A stretch of 64,000 nucleotides of DNA, taken from Muribaculaceae bacterium (GTDB lineage: Bacteria; Bacteroidota; Bacteroidia; Bacteroidales; Muribaculaceae). The notes beneath the pieces were generated by a model. The model was given only the letters and a program-made list of their open reading frames with translations, did not search any database and was not told the DNA's origin. Position numbers and translations under genes: made by a program. Positions 26,433-37,800 of the stretch are shown in pieces. Positions within the stretch are counted from its first letter, which is position 1. Each line of letters begins with the position of its first letter. Where the stretch lies: positions 1-64,000 of the forward strand of contig JAFLUA010000009.1 of NCBI GenBank assembly GCA_022508985.1, given 5' to 3'.

Positions 26433-27530
26433 TTATGCTTGTGGAATATTTAGCGGTATCGACAATTGTGCTTCGTAGATGTTGTTGCGTTTACTTATAT
26501 TTAAAACGGCCTTGTTGCCGTAGAGTAATTGCAATCGACGTCGAAGATTAACCAATCCGATACCGGAATCTTTAGCCGCCTTCTCGTCGTCGGTTAGCGA
26601 ATATGAATTTTTAGTTGCGAATGCTATTTGCGCGTCTTTAACACACATAGATATTTCGATAGGCTCGGTATCGTTGCCGGTGATGCCAAATTTGAAAGCA
26701 TTTTCAACGAGCGCTACAAACAACAGTGGGGGTATGTTAATGCTTTCGTAGTGCGTAATGTCGATGTTGACTTTCACCTCGCGGTGACAAATTCTTAATC
26801 TCATAAGCGACACATAGTCTTCGATAAATTGAGCCTCTTGAGAGAGTCGTACACTGTTTACATCTTCATAAAGCATATACCGAAGCAGGGCCGACAAGCG
26901 GTGTAGTGCTTTTTTTGCTTCATCGGGGCCGATGTCGACAAGGGCGTATATGGTGTTAAGTGTATTGAAAAGAAAATGTGGATTGAGCTGGCTTTTTAGA
27001 TGCGCCAGTTCCGACGACCGTTGCTCGGCAAGCATTTTTTGTTGCTGGTTGTCGATATTGGCCCATATTGTGGGAAGACGAAGTGCTACCGATAGCCCGA
27101 TGGTGAGTATTATCATCACGGCATCTCGCAACACAAACGACGCCGAGCGGAACACCTGTTGCCATATACTCATTTCGATAGTGTGGCGGAAAGGCCGTGA
27201 AAATAGTGTTGTTGATAGGTGTCCAAGCGTAAGGCCGATCACAAGCACTATCAAGTTGTATAGCAAAAAACGGCTTATGCGAAGCACGCGGCCGGGTTTG
27301 GCTAAAGTACGATCGATGATAATGAAGTAGTTAACGTAAAATGCAGATATATATATGAGCGTCTTGATATAGAATCCGGGATAAAATATAAACCCTCGAC
27401 GATGCGGAAAGGCTATCGTTAGCACGAGTTCCGGCAATATAAACAGTATTAGCATAAACAAAACGTGCGCGCATATTGAAACTCCGCGTTTACGTTTGTT
27501 TTCTTTGATGTCGTTGGTGTATTCTGTCAT
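26433..27530 (-). CDS. LytS-type sensor histidine kinase
   Basis: A 365-aa membrane kinase with four hydrophobic helices in residues ~18-155, then the His_kinase domain with phosphoacceptor H185 in LNPHFLFNTLNTIYALV, and a C-terminal HATPase (VENAFKFGI, DSGIGLVNLRRRLQLLYG). No periplasmic sensor domain of any size is present, so the membrane part itself may sense. It is the first gene of the pair, with its own likely promoter. Confidence 0.94.
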   Translation of the reverse strand: MTEYTNDIKENKRKRGVSICAHVLFMLILFILPELVLTIAFPHRRGFIFYPGFYIKTLIYISAFYVNYFIIIDRTLAKPGRVLRISRFLLYNLIVLVIGLTLGHLSTTLFSRPFRHTIEMSIWQQVFRSASFVLRDAVMIILTIGLSVALRLPTIWANIDNQQQKMLAEQRSSELAHLKSQLNPHFLFNTLNTIYALVDIGPDEAKKALHRLSALLRYMLYEDVNSVRLSQEAQFIEDYVSLMRLRICHREVKVNIDITHYESINIPPLLFVALVENAFKFGITGNDTEPIEISMCVKDAQIAFATKNSYSLTDDEKAAKDSGIGLVNLRRRLQLLYGNKAVLNISKRNNIYEAQLSIPLNIPQA

Positions 27531-27547
27531 ATCTTAATGCTTGTATC

Positions 27548-27579
27548 GCAAAATTGGCAATTTATACTATGTATTCAAA
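27548..27579 (-). promoter_or_regulatory. Promoter of the LytS/LytTR operon
   Basis: On the minus strand TTTG (27576-27579), a 20-nt spacer and CAATTTTG (27548-27555) fit the Bacteroidota pattern with one deviation at the first base of the -7 box. It lies 18 nt before the kinase start codon. Confidence 0.55.
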
Positions 27580-27639
27580 ATATTAATCGACAAAATGCCA
27601 TTTTATACCGATAAACCGAATGGCACTATGATTAAAATT

Positions 27640-30444
27640 TTATGGTGTTGACTTGTTTATATCAAGTTTTTCGGCTAAAAATTTACCTGTTATACTTGAC
27701 TCGTGGCGCGCTATCTCTTCGGGAGTCCCGCATGCAACGATATTGCCTCCGGCATCACCGCCGTCGGGCCCCAAATCAATAATATGGTCGGCACATTTTA
27801 TAACATCGAGGTTGTGCTCAACAACAATGAGCGTGTGTCCTAAACTGATGAGATCGTCGAATGCCTTCAGCAACAAGTGGATGTCGTGGAAGTGTAGCCC
27901 AGTGGTCGGTTCGTCGAAGATGAAAATCTGAGGCTCCCAATTGCCTAACGACAGGTAATAAGCCAACTTCACACGCTGATTCTCACCTCCTGAAAGCGTC
28001 GACGACGATTGCCCCAACTTTATATATCCAAGACCTACATCTTGCAATGGTTTCAGCCGTTGCACTATCTTGCGCTCGCATAGGTCAGATGATTGCGAGA
28101 AGAATTCTATTGCCTCATCGACTGTGAGTTCGAGTATGTCGAAAATATTTTTATTGCGGTATTTTACATCGAGGACATCGCGCTTAAACCTTTTCCCATG
28201 ACAATCTTCACACTCGATGGTGACGTCGGCCAGAAACTGCATCTCAATTGTAATTTGGCCCTCTCCTTTGCATGTTTCGCAGCGGCCGCCCTCTGTGTTA
28301 AAGGAGAAGAAGCCGGCAGGCATATCCATTTGCTTTGCAGCTTGTTGAGAAGCCATCAATACGCGTATTTCATCGTAGGCTTTAAGATAGGTTGCCGGAT
28401 TGGAGCGTGTGGAGCGCCCTATGGGGTTTTGATCGACAAATATTACGCCGTGTGCGCGTTTGATATCGCCCGTAAGGTTGCCGAAACGTCCCGGAGCATC
28501 GCCTTCGCCATTGTATTCACGGGCCAAGGCTCGATAAAAAATGTCCCTGACGAGTGTCGATTTGCCGGAGCCACTAACGCCTGTAACACACGTCATAACG
28601 CCAAGCGGAAAATCAACGCTGATATCTTTGAGGTTATGCTCGGTGGCATTGTTAACGCGTATATAGTCGCGCCATTTGCGCCTGTGGGCAGGCACCGGTA
28701 TTGATAGAGCTCCGGTTAAGTATTTCATAGTATAGCTTTCGGAGCATTCGTTGAGTTTGTCGGGAGTTCCTTGATATACTATATTTCCGCCCCCGGTGCC
28801 GGCTCCCGGCCCTACATCGATGATGCGATCGGCGGCGCGCATAATTTCCTCGTCGTGTTCTACGACAACGACGGTGTTGCCCAAGCTTTGAAGTTTGCGC
28901 AGTACATCGATAAGACGACCGGTATCGCGCGAATGTAATCCTATCGACGGCTCATCGAGGATATACAACGATCCTACAAGGCTGCTCCCGAGCGAAGTGG
29001 CCAGATTGATGCGTTGGCTCTCACCTCCTGAAAGGCTATTGCTGAGGCGGTCTAATGTAAGATATCCGAGCCCTACATCTACCAAAAAGGTGAGACGCTT
29101 GTTAATTTCAACGAGTAGTCGTGAGGCAATAGCACGATCTCGTTCGTCAAGATCAATATTATTAAACCAGTCAAGTAGATTGTCTACAGGCATGCCGACA
29201 AGCTGTGTTATCGTTGCCCCTCCAACTTTGACGTATGAAGCGTCGATTCTGAGTCGGCTCCCATGGCAGCATCGACAAGTCGTTTTACCTCGATAGCGTG
29301 CCAGTATCATACGATACTCCACAGCCGCTCGCTTGGCCGAAACCTCCGCAAAGAAGTCGTTGATACCTTTTATTTCCTTGCCGTCACCTTCCCATAGCAA
29401 GCGGCGTTGCTCTTCGCTTAGCTTGTGATATGGCTGGTGAATGGGAAATCTCGCTTTGCTACTACTATTTATGAAAGCAGTACGCCATTTGACCGACGAC
29501 GGGCCACGCCATGGCGCCACGCAGTTTTCATATAACGACAATGTCGGATTTGGTATGACAAGCTCTTCTGCTATATCGAGAGTCTTGCCGAAACCTTCGC
29601 ACACGGGGCAGGCCCCAAGAGGATTGTTAAAGTTAAACATTTGTTCCGATACCTCTTGGAATATTATGCCGTCGGCTTCGTAGCGTTTCGAAAAATTGTG
29701 GCGCTTAACCTTGCCGTCGCTATTCCACACAAGAAGTGAGCATTGCCCGTTGCCCTCGAAAAATGCCGTTTCGGCCGATTCCGATAGTCGCGAAAGCTCA
29801 TCGCCCTCATATTCAACGGCGAGGCGGTCGATGAGTAGGTCGGGCAGTTGCTTTGAGCGTGTGGACTCGAAATCTACAATCTCTACAAATTCGTTTTTAG
29901 AGTTTACGATGCGCGAGTAGCCCTCTTTTGTATATATTTCGAGTTGTGTCACAAGGTCGCGGCCGTCGCGAAGTATTATAGGAGCTACAACAGCGATACG
30001 CGTGCCCTCGGGGTAACTTGTAGCCGCTTTTACAACATCTTCTACCGTATGCTTTTTTACTTGCTCGCCCGAGACCGGTGAATACGTCCGCCCGATGCGG
30101 CCGAAAAGCATACGCATATAGTCGTAGATTTCAGTCGATGTGCCTACGGTCGAACGCGGATTGCGAGTATTTACTTTCTGTTCAATGGCAATAGCCGGTG
30201 GCAAGCCTTTTATGAAGTCGCATTCAGGCTTCCGAAGCTTTCCCATAAATTGTCGCGCATAGGCCGACAGGCTCTCAACGTAGCGGCGACGGCCTTCTGC
30301 ATAGAGTGTGTCGAAGGCCAACGACGATTTTCCCGACCCTGAAAGGCCGGTTATGACAACTAATTCGTTACGGGGTATTTCAACATCGATATTTTTGAGA
30401 TTGTTTACTCGAGCCCCTTTTATTGTGATATTGGAAACTGACAT
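27640..30444 (-). CDS. uvrA: UvrABC excision nuclease subunit A
   Basis: The damage-recognition ATPase of nucleotide excision repair, 934 aa, normal length. It has two ABC ATPase units (Walker [15 protein letters not shown] and [13 protein letters not shown]; signatures [14 protein letters not shown] and [14 protein letters not shown]). The zinc-binding pairs [24 protein letters not shown] and CEDCHGKR are present, as is the UvrB-contact region after the first Walker A. It starts 9 nt behind the hydrolase gene, so it is co-transcribed with metabolic genes. No LexA-like box was recognised. Confidence 0.98.
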   Translation of the reverse strand: MSVSNITIKGARVNNLKNIDVEIPRNELVVITGLSGSGKSSLAFDTLYAEGRRRYVESLSAYARQFMGKLRKPECDFIKGLPPAIAIEQKVNTRNPRSTVGTSTEIYDYMRMLFGRIGRTYSPVSGEQVKKHTVEDVVKAATSYPEGTRIAVVAPIILRDGRDLVTQLEIYTKEGYSRIVNSKNEFVEIVDFESTRSKQLPDLLIDRLAVEYEGDELSRLSESAETAFFEGNGQCSLLVWNSDGKVKRHNFSKRYEADGIIFQEVSEQMFNFNNPLGACPVCEGFGKTLDIAEELVIPNPTLSLYENCVAPWRGPSSVKWRTAFINSSSKARFPIHQPYHKLSEEQRRLLWEGDGKEIKGINDFFAEVSAKRAAVEYRMILARYRGKTTCRCCHGSRLRIDASYVKVGGATITQLVGMPVDNLLDWFNNIDLDERDRAIASRLLVEINKRLTFLVDVGLGYLTLDRLSNSLSGGESQRINLATSLGSSLVGSLYILDEPSIGLHSRDTGRLIDVLRKLQSLGNTVVVVEHDEEIMRAADRIIDVGPGAGTGGGNIVYQGTPDKLNECSESYTMKYLTGALSIPVPAHRRKWRDYIRVNNATEHNLKDISVDFPLGVMTCVTGVSGSGKSTLVRDIFYRALAREYNGEGDAPGRFGNLTGDIKRAHGVIFVDQNPIGRSTRSNPATYLKAYDEIRVLMASQQAAKQMDMPAGFFSFNTEGGRCETCKGEGQITIEMQFLADVTIECEDCHGKRFKRDVLDVKYRNKNIFDILELTVDEAIEFFSQSSDLCERKIVQRLKPLQDVGLGYIKLGQSSSTLSGGENQRVKLAYYLSLGNWEPQIFIFDEPTTGLHFHDIHLLLKAFDDLISLGHTLIVVEHNLDVIKCADHIIDLGPDGGDAGGNIVACGTPEEIARHESSITGKFLAEKLDINKSTP

Positions 30445-30453
30445 GGAAAATGT

Positions 30454-31251
30454 TTAGATGCCATCAATGGTGAAATCGTCGGCATCGCCGGCTACAGGGA
30501 ATTTCGTTCGGAATTCATCTTGAGCGCTGCGAGATAAGTCGGAGCTTACGAAAAGGCCGTTACTATGTCCTATCGGCGCTCCGAGATAGTCGTAAATGGG
30601 GCTAAGATTATCGTATACGCCAAAGCGATCTTCGCCGCCGCGATTTGCGCCTATAACATAGCATTGGTTCTCTATGGCTCGCGCTATAAGAAGATGCTCG
30701 AAAGCGTAGGAACGCGATTGTGGCCAATTCGATACTACCAACAATAAATCGTATTGATTGTTTCGCGATCGGCACCACACCGGGAAACGCAAGTCGTAGC
30801 ATACTATCAATGCTATGTTCCACCCGCGAAAACGCACTGTTTTAACGGCATCGGAGCCTCCTTTGAAGATTTCAGCCTCTTTACTAATTGAAAACAGATG
30901 GCGCTTATCGTAAAATGTTTCTTCGCCGCTCGGCTCGATAATGAAGCCGCGGTTATATAAATGCGGTGGAGTAGAGGCCAGAAAACTGCCGGCGATTGCG
31001 GTGTTATATTTCGACGCGAGTGCCTTGAGCCGGTCGACAGTGTCTCCGGTGTTTCTCTCGGCAAGCTCTTTCAGCAATAGCGGCTCATCTTCGAAGCCAG
31101 TGGAGAATAGCTCGGGTAGCACTACAAGGTCGGTGCTCTCTGGCAAGTGGCCGAAAGCTTCTTCAACGGCTCTTAGATTGGTTTCTTTTTCGCCCCATTT
31201 GATATCTAAAGGCAAGGTGGCTACTCGGAATCGGTCGGTGAGACTATTCAT
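30454..31251 (-). CDS. Nitrilase-superfamily amidohydrolase (omega-amidase type)
   Basis: A 265-aa carbon-nitrogen hydrolase. The Glu-Lys-Cys triad is in [20 protein letters not shown] and [12 protein letters not shown]. The length and the CYDLRFP motif fit the YafV/omega-amidase group, which hydrolyses 2-oxoglutaramate or 2-oxosuccinamate, but the substrate is not proven. It overlaps the acyltransferase by 4 nt and precedes uvrA by 9 nt. Confidence 0.88.
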   Translation of the reverse strand: MNSLTDRFRVATLPLDIKWGEKETNLRAVEEAFGHLPESTDLVVLPELFSTGFEDEPLLLKELAERNTGDTVDRLKALASKYNTAIAGSFLASTPPHLYNRGFIIEPSGEETFYDKRHLFSISKEAEIFKGGSDAVKTVRFRGWNIALIVCYDLRFPVWCRSRNNQYDLLLVVSNWPQSRSYAFEHLLIARAIENQCYVIGANRGGEDRFGVYDNLSPIYDYLGAPIGHSNGLFVSSDLSRSAQDEFRTKFPVAGDADDFTIDGI

Positions 31252-31793
31252 TCTGTTGTAAATTTATCGCGGTATTTACCGGTAAAAGGTGCGTAAAAAT
31301 CTTTTATTGCGCGCATGTCGGCTTCAATGTCGCCGCTCGGAGTGAATACTCGGTCTACCATAATACGTTTTGTAGGGAAATCGAATGCTCCAAGCACGAT
31401 AGGTATGTCGGCTTGCTTCGCTATGTGGAGAAAGCCGGTGTGCCATTGCGAGGTGCGGCTACGTGTGCCTTCGGGCGTGATGGCGAGGACAAGGCGCTCC
31501 GCCTTTCGGAATTTTTCGACAAGGATATCGGTAAGCGAGCCTTTGCCCGGTTTTTTACGTGGCACGGCGATGCCTCCTATGGCCCTAAATATGGCGCCAA
31601 GAGGCCAGAAAAACCAGGTGTCTTTCATAAGAAAACCGGCACGTCGGCCTACTGAGCAATAGGCAAGCTCGCCTAACACAAAATCCCAATTGCTGGTGTG
31701 CGGGGCTACGCATATTATGCATTTGGGATAATCGGGCACGGTTACACTAACCGTCCAACCGAACAGTCTCAAAATCCTTGCGCAGATATTCAT
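31248..31793 (-). CDS. Lysophospholipid acyltransferase-like protein (PlsC family)
   Basis: An acyltransferase of 181 aa with the H-x4-D motif APHTSNWDFV and the glycerolipid-binding motif ITPEGTRSRTSQW. This short form lacks a long N-terminal membrane domain and resembles the soluble or peripheral 1-acyl-glycerol-3-phosphate acyltransferases widespread in Bacteroidota. The acyl acceptor is uncertain. It shares one base with the upstream gene's stop and overlaps the amidase by 4 nt. Confidence 0.88.
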   Translation of the reverse strand: MNICARILRLFGWTVSVTVPDYPKCIICVAPHTSNWDFVLGELAYCSVGRRAGFLMKDTWFFWPLGAIFRAIGGIAVPRKKPGKGSLTDILVEKFRKAERLVLAITPEGTRSRTSQWHTGFLHIAKQADIPIVLGAFDFPTKRIMVDRVFTPSGDIEADMRAIKDFYAPFTGKYRDKFTTE

Positions 31794-32155
31794 TATTCTG
31801 CTGCAGCTTCCTTCAGAGTCTGGCGTACTTCTTCAGGCAGGGCCGAATTCATCTCTTTAATGATTTCGTCGACTGCTTTATCAAAGTCGCTTAAAAGGTT
31901 GTCGTATGCTGTGCGGTAGTATGCGCGACGTTCTTTGTTATATTCAGCCTTTTCGGCAAAATCGCGGAGCGCTTTGTCGAAATTTACGCTAACTTTCGAT
32001 ATCGTGCTCGATTGTAATGCCGCTACTTTGGTTACTATATCATACACCTTTTTGCCGTCTACAACAGGGAAGGCTACTTTGGCAAGTATGATTTCAGAAG
32101 CGAGGGCGCCGCAAGTGTTGCGGATAAATTTTTTGAGGTCGCGTTTTGATGCCAT
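31793..32155 (-). CDS. Conserved hypothetical helical protein, 120 aa
   Basis: The family is not recognised. The protein is helical and charged (FDKALRDFAEKAEYNKERRAYYRTAYDNLLSDFDKAV). It starts MASKRDLKKFIRNTCGALASEI and has no signal peptide or membrane helix, so it is cytoplasmic. Its stop codon shares one base with the start of the acyltransferase gene, which implies coupling. It lies 39 nt behind thrC. Confidence 0.78.
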   Translation of the reverse strand: MASKRDLKKFIRNTCGALASEIILAKVAFPVVDGKKVYDIVTKVAALQSSTISKVSVNFDKALRDFAEKAEYNKERRAYYRTAYDNLLSDFDKAVDEIIKEMNSALPEEVRQTLKEAAAE

Positions 32156-32194
32156 ATTTCCGTTATTTGAATTTAATATTTTGTAAAGAGTTAT

Positions 32195-33508
32195 TTATTG
32201 GGTGTTTAAGAGATGCTTGCGTAGCGCCGGCAATGTCGGCGGTATCATTATAGGGTGGCGTTTTGCACCCATGAAGCGAGTGAGTTGCACCGGTAGCTCG
32301 ATGGCCGAAGCAGTGATGCGTGTCATAATATCAAGTTGCTTTGCAGGATGCCCTGTGGCAAAAATCACCATAGGCACTTTGCCGGAGTTGTTATCGGTAG
32401 CGGCGCGGTATGCGATAGCTCCATGAGGGTCTACGGTATATCCGCTATCGTTGCGCAGGGCGTTGATAGTATCGGCAACATCTTTGTCGCCGACCGACAC
32501 CGGCAATATTTCGCGTTTCATGGCCTGTAAATCGCCATTATAGATATAGTTGAGCCGAGGCCATCCCGATGGATATGTCATGTCGAGCGATGGCGCTGTG
32601 GTGCGTATCGGAGTCTGTCCGACATTCTTTGTGTCGACACCATTAACAAGCGGCGACAGGTGATTGTTGGCATTTGTAGCAGCTATTACAAGCCCGGTGG
32701 GTAGTCCCATCCGCTTAGCCATGATTGTGGCCACCAAGTTGCTCAAATTGCCGCACGGCATGGAGTAGACAGCTTTATCGGCATCTTTGACTCCGGCAGC
32801 GAGCAATCGGGCGTAGGCGTGCATCGAAAATGCTATCTGAGGTATGAGACGGGCTATGTTTATCGAGTTGGCGCCAGTGAGGTTGAGGCTTGTTAGGCCG
32901 CTATCTGATATTGCGCTTTGAAGAAGTCGCTTGCAGTCGTCGACAGTGCCAAGCACCTCCACCGGATGGATATTTTCGCCTAATGAGGAAAATTGCGCTG
33001 TTTGTGTGCGTGAGAGCAACCCTTTGGGATAGAGCACCGATACCTTAATCCCTTCCATCTTGAAAAAGCCGTTGGCTGTCGCTGCTCCCGAGTTGCCGGT
33101 TGTCGCTACCAAGATGTTGCGTTTATATCCGGGCTTGCGGCTGTCGAGATATTGCATTAGGCGTGCTGTGAAGCGTGCACCGTAATCCTTAAATGTCAAC
33201 GTAGGGCCATTGAATAGCTCAAGGATGTACGTGTTGTCGGAAATTTTTCTGAGCGGTGCGTCGAAGGCAAAGGCATCGTAAACAATCGATTTAAGCTCCG
33301 AGGCCGCTATGTCGTTGCCGAAAAACGATGTAGCCACAACATAGGCTATCTCGCGCATATTCATCTCGCTTATGTTGTTGAAGAATGCACGAGGTATTGT
33401 CGGTATCGTTTCGGGCATAAACATGCCGCCGTCTTGTGCAATACAGTGGTTTATTGCTTCGTCGAGGCCGACAGTGTTATTGCGGTTGTTGGTGCTGGTA
33501 AATCGCAT
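32195..33508 (-). CDS. thrC: Threonine synthase
   Basis: A PLP enzyme converting O-phosphohomoserine to threonine. The 437-aa protein has the N-terminal RFTSTNNRNNTVGLDEAI, the PLP lysine in ELFNGPTLTFKDYGARF and the phosphate-binding VATTGNSGAATANG. This is the longer fungal/Bacteroidota type of ThrC. Other thr genes are not adjacent. It lies 41 nt behind the coiled-coil gene. Confidence 0.97.
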   Translation of the reverse strand: MRFTSTNNRNNTVGLDEAINHCIAQDGGMFMPETIPTIPRAFFNNISEMNMREIAYVVATSFFGNDIAASELKSIVYDAFAFDAPLRKISDNTYILELFNGPTLTFKDYGARFTARLMQYLDSRKPGYKRNILVATTGNSGAATANGFFKMEGIKVSVLYPKGLLSRTQTAQFSSLGENIHPVEVLGTVDDCKRLLQSAISDSGLTSLNLTGANSINIARLIPQIAFSMHAYARLLAAGVKDADKAVYSMPCGNLSNLVATIMAKRMGLPTGLVIAATNANNHLSPLVNGVDTKNVGQTPIRTTAPSLDMTYPSGWPRLNYIYNGDLQAMKREILPVSVGDKDVADTINALRNDSGYTVDPHGAIAYRAATDNNSGKVPMVIFATGHPAKQLDIMTRITASAIELPVQLTRFMGAKRHPIMIPPTLPALRKHLLNTQ

Positions 33509-33549
33509 TGTTGCTACCTATTCAGCGCTTGTTCGGTTTTCGTGTTATA

Positions 33550-34818
33550 TCAGAATAGCGACAGTTGTGCGTCGTTTTCGGGCTTGCGGTTCTTCTTTGC
33601 CGGTTCCTGGTAGCCAAATTCGGGGTCGGGTTGTAGCAACGGGCTTACTTCACCCGGGGCAGGCTCTGATACAAACCAGTCAGGGCACTCAAATTCATCT
33701 TCAATTGCCGCCATTTCTTCCGGCAAATTGTTTTTGCCGTCGGTTTCTTGTTTCTTATCGACGACGGCAGAGCCGACAGCAAACAAGCCCTCTTCTGCCG
33801 TTGCGGTCTTCAACGCATTGCGAGCCGCTTCTTTCACTTCGGCAAGCTCCGATTGTAGTTTCTTGTTATCGGTTTTGAGTTGTTCGATGCGTTCGTCGCG
33901 TTTGCGTATAACATCTTCAACCAGCTCCATCTGTGCCTGTATCTCAGATATGCTATCAACTAAGTTGCGAGCTTCTGCAAGCGATTCTTCAACCTTTTGA
34001 CGGCCGTCGCGTTCTTGCAAGAACTGTTTGCGCATATCATCGTACATCGACACGTTCATATCAATCTGGTTGCGAGCATCGGCCAGTTCGCCTTCGAGTT
34101 TCTCGGCGCGTGCTATGGCAGCAGCCAATTCTTCTGGGTCGACGGCGGGCTTGTTCTCGGCAATGACAGCTTTGAGGCGTTCTATCTCCTGCGCCATCTC
34201 CGTTGCCGATTCATTCTGCAGGTCGGCCACTTTGAGTTTGTTTATCAGACTTTTGTTCTCAAGCATCGACTGCTCAAGCTCGGCTTCGTTCTTAGCCAGC
34301 TGCGACTCAAGGTCGGCAACGCGCTCCGCGAGGGCACGATGACGGCGGTCGGCGCTAAGTTTTTGTTCGCGAAGCGATGCCTGTTGCTGTTCAATCTGCT
34401 GTATGTCGGTGCGCAGACGCTCCGATTCACGTTTGGCGTTTTCTGTGGCTCCGCGTAGCTTGGCCTCGGCATAACGCTCGGCCTGAAATATCAGGCTGTT
34501 GAGATATTCGTCGATATCTTTGTCGAGAGCTTCCGATAAGCGTTGGCTCTGTGCCTGTGGGTCGATGCTATGACTTAGAAAATCGGGCAACGACTCATTG
34601 AATATTGCCACAACGCCGTCGAAGATGCGTTTTTTCATCTCTTGGCTTACTTCCGGCCGTTCGGGCGTAGCTGTGGCTGCTGTTTCAACAGTTACATCGA
34701 CATCGTTTGTATGAGATGACTCAGTGTAGGCGCTCCCTACGTCGCCGCCTTCTTCGTAGTCGAAATCATTGTCGGGGCCGAACCCAAACATGTTTTTTAT
34801 TGCAGAAACGAAACTCAT
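33550..34818 (-). CDS. Long coiled-coil protein, 422 aa
   Basis: The family is not recognised. Residues ~95-330 are an almost unbroken coiled coil rich in Glu, Gln, Lys and Arg with heptads (QQIEQQQASLREQKLSADRR; later EQLKTDNKKLQSELAEVKEA). The N-terminus is acidic (FGFGPDNDFDYEEGG) and the C-terminus is disordered, ending KNRKPENDAQLSLF. The final QLSLF resembles a clamp-binding motif (QLxLF), so contact with the DNA polymerase sliding clamp is possible. It starts within the stop of the 1001-aa PPDK_N protein (4-nt overlap), so the two are made together. Confidence 0.8.
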   Translation of the reverse strand: MSFVSAIKNMFGFGPDNDFDYEEGGDVGSAYTESSHTNDVDVTVETAATATPERPEVSQEMKKRIFDGVVAIFNESLPDFLSHSIDPQAQSQRLSEALDKDIDEYLNSLIFQAERYAEAKLRGATENAKRESERLRTDIQQIEQQQASLREQKLSADRRHRALAERVADLESQLAKNEAELEQSMLENKSLINKLKVADLQNESATEMAQEIERLKAVIAENKPAVDPEELAAAIARAEKLEGELADARNQIDMNVSMYDDMRKQFLQERDGRQKVEESLAEARNLVDSISEIQAQMELVEDVIRKRDERIEQLKTDNKKLQSELAEVKEAARNALKTATAEEGLFAVGSAVVDKKQETDGKNNLPEEMAAIEDEFECPDWFVSEPAPGEVSPLLQPDPEFGYQEPAKKNRKPENDAQLSLF

Positions 34819-37800
34819 TGTATATCGGTTGGTTGAAGTGTTTTGTCAATATTGTATTCGGGTTTGAGTATGGTGCCCAAGCCCGAACGGCCGTTTATGG
34901 CGATGTTTAGCGGGTTTGCAAATGTTACGATGCGTATATATGCGTCTTCGTAGTCGGCGGGCAGGGCATCGAGGTAGGCGCTGTCGTAGTAGCCGCTTCC
35001 GCCGGCGGGGTCGACGGTGAAGTAACCCACACCAAAAGAGGTGAGATTTTGAAAAAAGTGTGTGCCCTGGCTCGGCTCGATGCGGTAGGTGCCCGTCGAG
35101 GCTTCCACGATGACACGAGCGGCCGAGATATCGGTCCAGCGAACGGGTATGCCTAAGGCTGAATCCGACGACCCCCATCGTCCGGGGCCTATCAGCACAT
35201 AGCCGGTGCCTTTCTTCATAAAATCGGCGTTGATTTGCCGTATGAGAGGTACAAGGATATTGTTGTTAGACGAATCGAAAACGCCCGGTTTTACGTATAC
35301 GACGGTCCGAACTCCTTCAATCATACCGTTGCCAAGAGCTGTGGTGGTGCGTAGTATGAGTTCGTTGTCGGGGCGTTCAAGCACATCGTCGTTGATAAGG
35401 TTTTTCTTGTCGATTATAGGCCTGATTTGCAACCAATAGAGGTGTCCCTTGATGCCTTCTTCATTGGGCTTGGCGGCTATATTGCCTGCAAACTCTATTT
35501 CGATGGGACGCTGCATGGCCGTTTGCCCTTCGCTGAGCATAAAATCGAGAGCTTCTGCCAAGGGTAGTGTCTTGTCGCGCAGTATGTTGGTAAAGGTGGC
35601 TACACGTCGGCCGCGCCCTTCCTCATAGTCTTTGAGAACGCCATCGGTGGCATCGTAGGTCGATACCATATATTTCAAAGCGCCGGTGTTGGCAAAATCT
35701 TGAATGTTCTTCTTGATGATATTTGTGCCTTCGTCGACTTCGATTGTGAAGTTGCGCGATTGGTCGGGCTTGAGTGCAAAAAGCGTTGTCTGCGTGTCGC
35801 GTAGTGCCAGATCGAGTGTCGATGTCTGCAGCGCGTGCTCGGCATGGCGAGGCGAGAAACGCAGTCCGCGACCGCCATCGACGATATATTTGCCTAAGCC
35901 TATGGCTATTTCCACAACGCCGTCTTCGGGTTGCTCATCGCCGAGGGGATAGTAGTTGAGCGACCGGCCAACACCCGAAAACGATGGGAAATAATAGCCG
36001 TTGCGGTCGTCGCCTATCACTTCTTGCAAGATTACGGCCATCTTCTCTTGGTCGATAACATTGCTCGTAGCCGTCATATATGTTTTGCTCGCCGAGTAGA
36101 AAACCGAGGCATAGACACCTTTGATGGCATCGGTGAGCCATTTAAGCCGCACATCGACGTCGTTGTCGGCGGGCACCATGTAGGTTGAATAGATGCCGGC
36201 AAAAGGCTGGTAGTGAGAGTCTTCCAGTAAGCTCGAACTGCGCACGGCCAAGGGGCCGTCGACAACGTCGAAAAGGGCCATGAGGTCTTCACGTACGCGC
36301 TCAGGGAGCCGTGCCGACAGGAAAGCCGATAGTATCTCTTTGTCGTCGACATTGCTCAACGCCAAGGGATACAGGTTGTTGGCCTGCATGAACTCGTCGA
36401 AGATATCTGTACACAGCACCACGGTGCGCGGTATCGAGATGGCGAGGCCGTGGTAATTGTCACATATAGGGTTCTTCTTGATGATAGAATCGACAAAAGC
36501 GAGGCCACGCCCTTTGCCGCCCAAGCTGCCTTGCCCTATGCGCGCAAAATTGGAGTAGTGGTCGAAGCGGTCTTTTTGGAAGATGGCAACGACGCCGCGA
36601 TTCTTCATCTTGCGATATTTTACTATCAAATCAAAGAACAGCTGCTTCACAGCCGGCGCCTCCTCGATGCCGTTGAAGCGGTGGCGCTTTACAACGTCGG
36701 CAATGGGGAAGAGGGCGCGTGAATAGAGCCACCGCGATATATCGTTGCGAGAGGCATGGTAGAAGAGCGATTCGGCTGGTATGTCAAAGATATTGTTTTG
36801 CATATCTTTGAGGTTGCGGATAGTCATTATGGGCTCGAGGTTGGCCGGATTGCGTATTATGAAATCGCCAAAGCCGAAGTTATCCATAATGGCCTCGCCG
36901 AGGTCTACCGACAGTTTCTTGGAGTTTTTGTCGATGAACACGCCGCCAAAGGCTGCTGTCGCGGCGGCATTGGTCGTTTCCGACGATTCGATGATGATGG
37001 GAAGGTAGGGGTCGTGCTCTCGGAAATATTGAGCCAGTCTCAAGCCGGCCTTGCTGTCTTTGCGGCCGTCGCGGGCAAACGACACATCGCTTATCACGCC
37101 AAGCATCTTATTGCCGTATTTCTCATAGAGGGCCACGGCCTCTTCGTAGGTACGTGCCAACATCACCTTTGGGCGCCCGCGCATTCGCAGCATCTGTTCG
37201 TGCTGGTTGAGGGCCTCGGTAGAGAATAGTTTCGACTGTTTGAGCAGAAATTTATATATGTGCGGCAATACCGACGAGTAGAAGCGGACCGAGTCTTCTA
37301 CCAGTAAGATGGCCTGCACGCCCACTGTCGACACATCGTCGACATTGAGCTTATCTTCCAGTAGCTTTATTATGGCAAGCAGCAAGTCCATATTGCCGAG
37401 CCAGCTGAACACGTAGTCAACGTTCGACAGGTCTTGCATGGCTAATCGACGCGACACCTCTTTGCTGAATGGGGTGAGTACTACCAAAGGCACGGCCGGA
37501 AACTCGGCTTTCAAGAGAGCGGCGCCTTCGAAGGTCTCCGAGATGTCGCCGCCAGGCATCGCTATAACCAGGTCGACATCCATAGTGCGCATCATGGCGA
37601 GGGCCTCGCTCGTGTTGCTCACCCTGGCCACGCGCGGCGGTGAACTGAGGTTGAGCGCAACGTATTCGTTGTAGAGTTGTTCTTCTACACGACCGTCTTC
37701 TTCCATCATAAATGCGTCGTAGGGCGAGGCTATGAGCAACACATTGAAGATGCGGTGTTGCATCAGAGCCTGAAATGACGTATCCTTTAGATACATGCGG

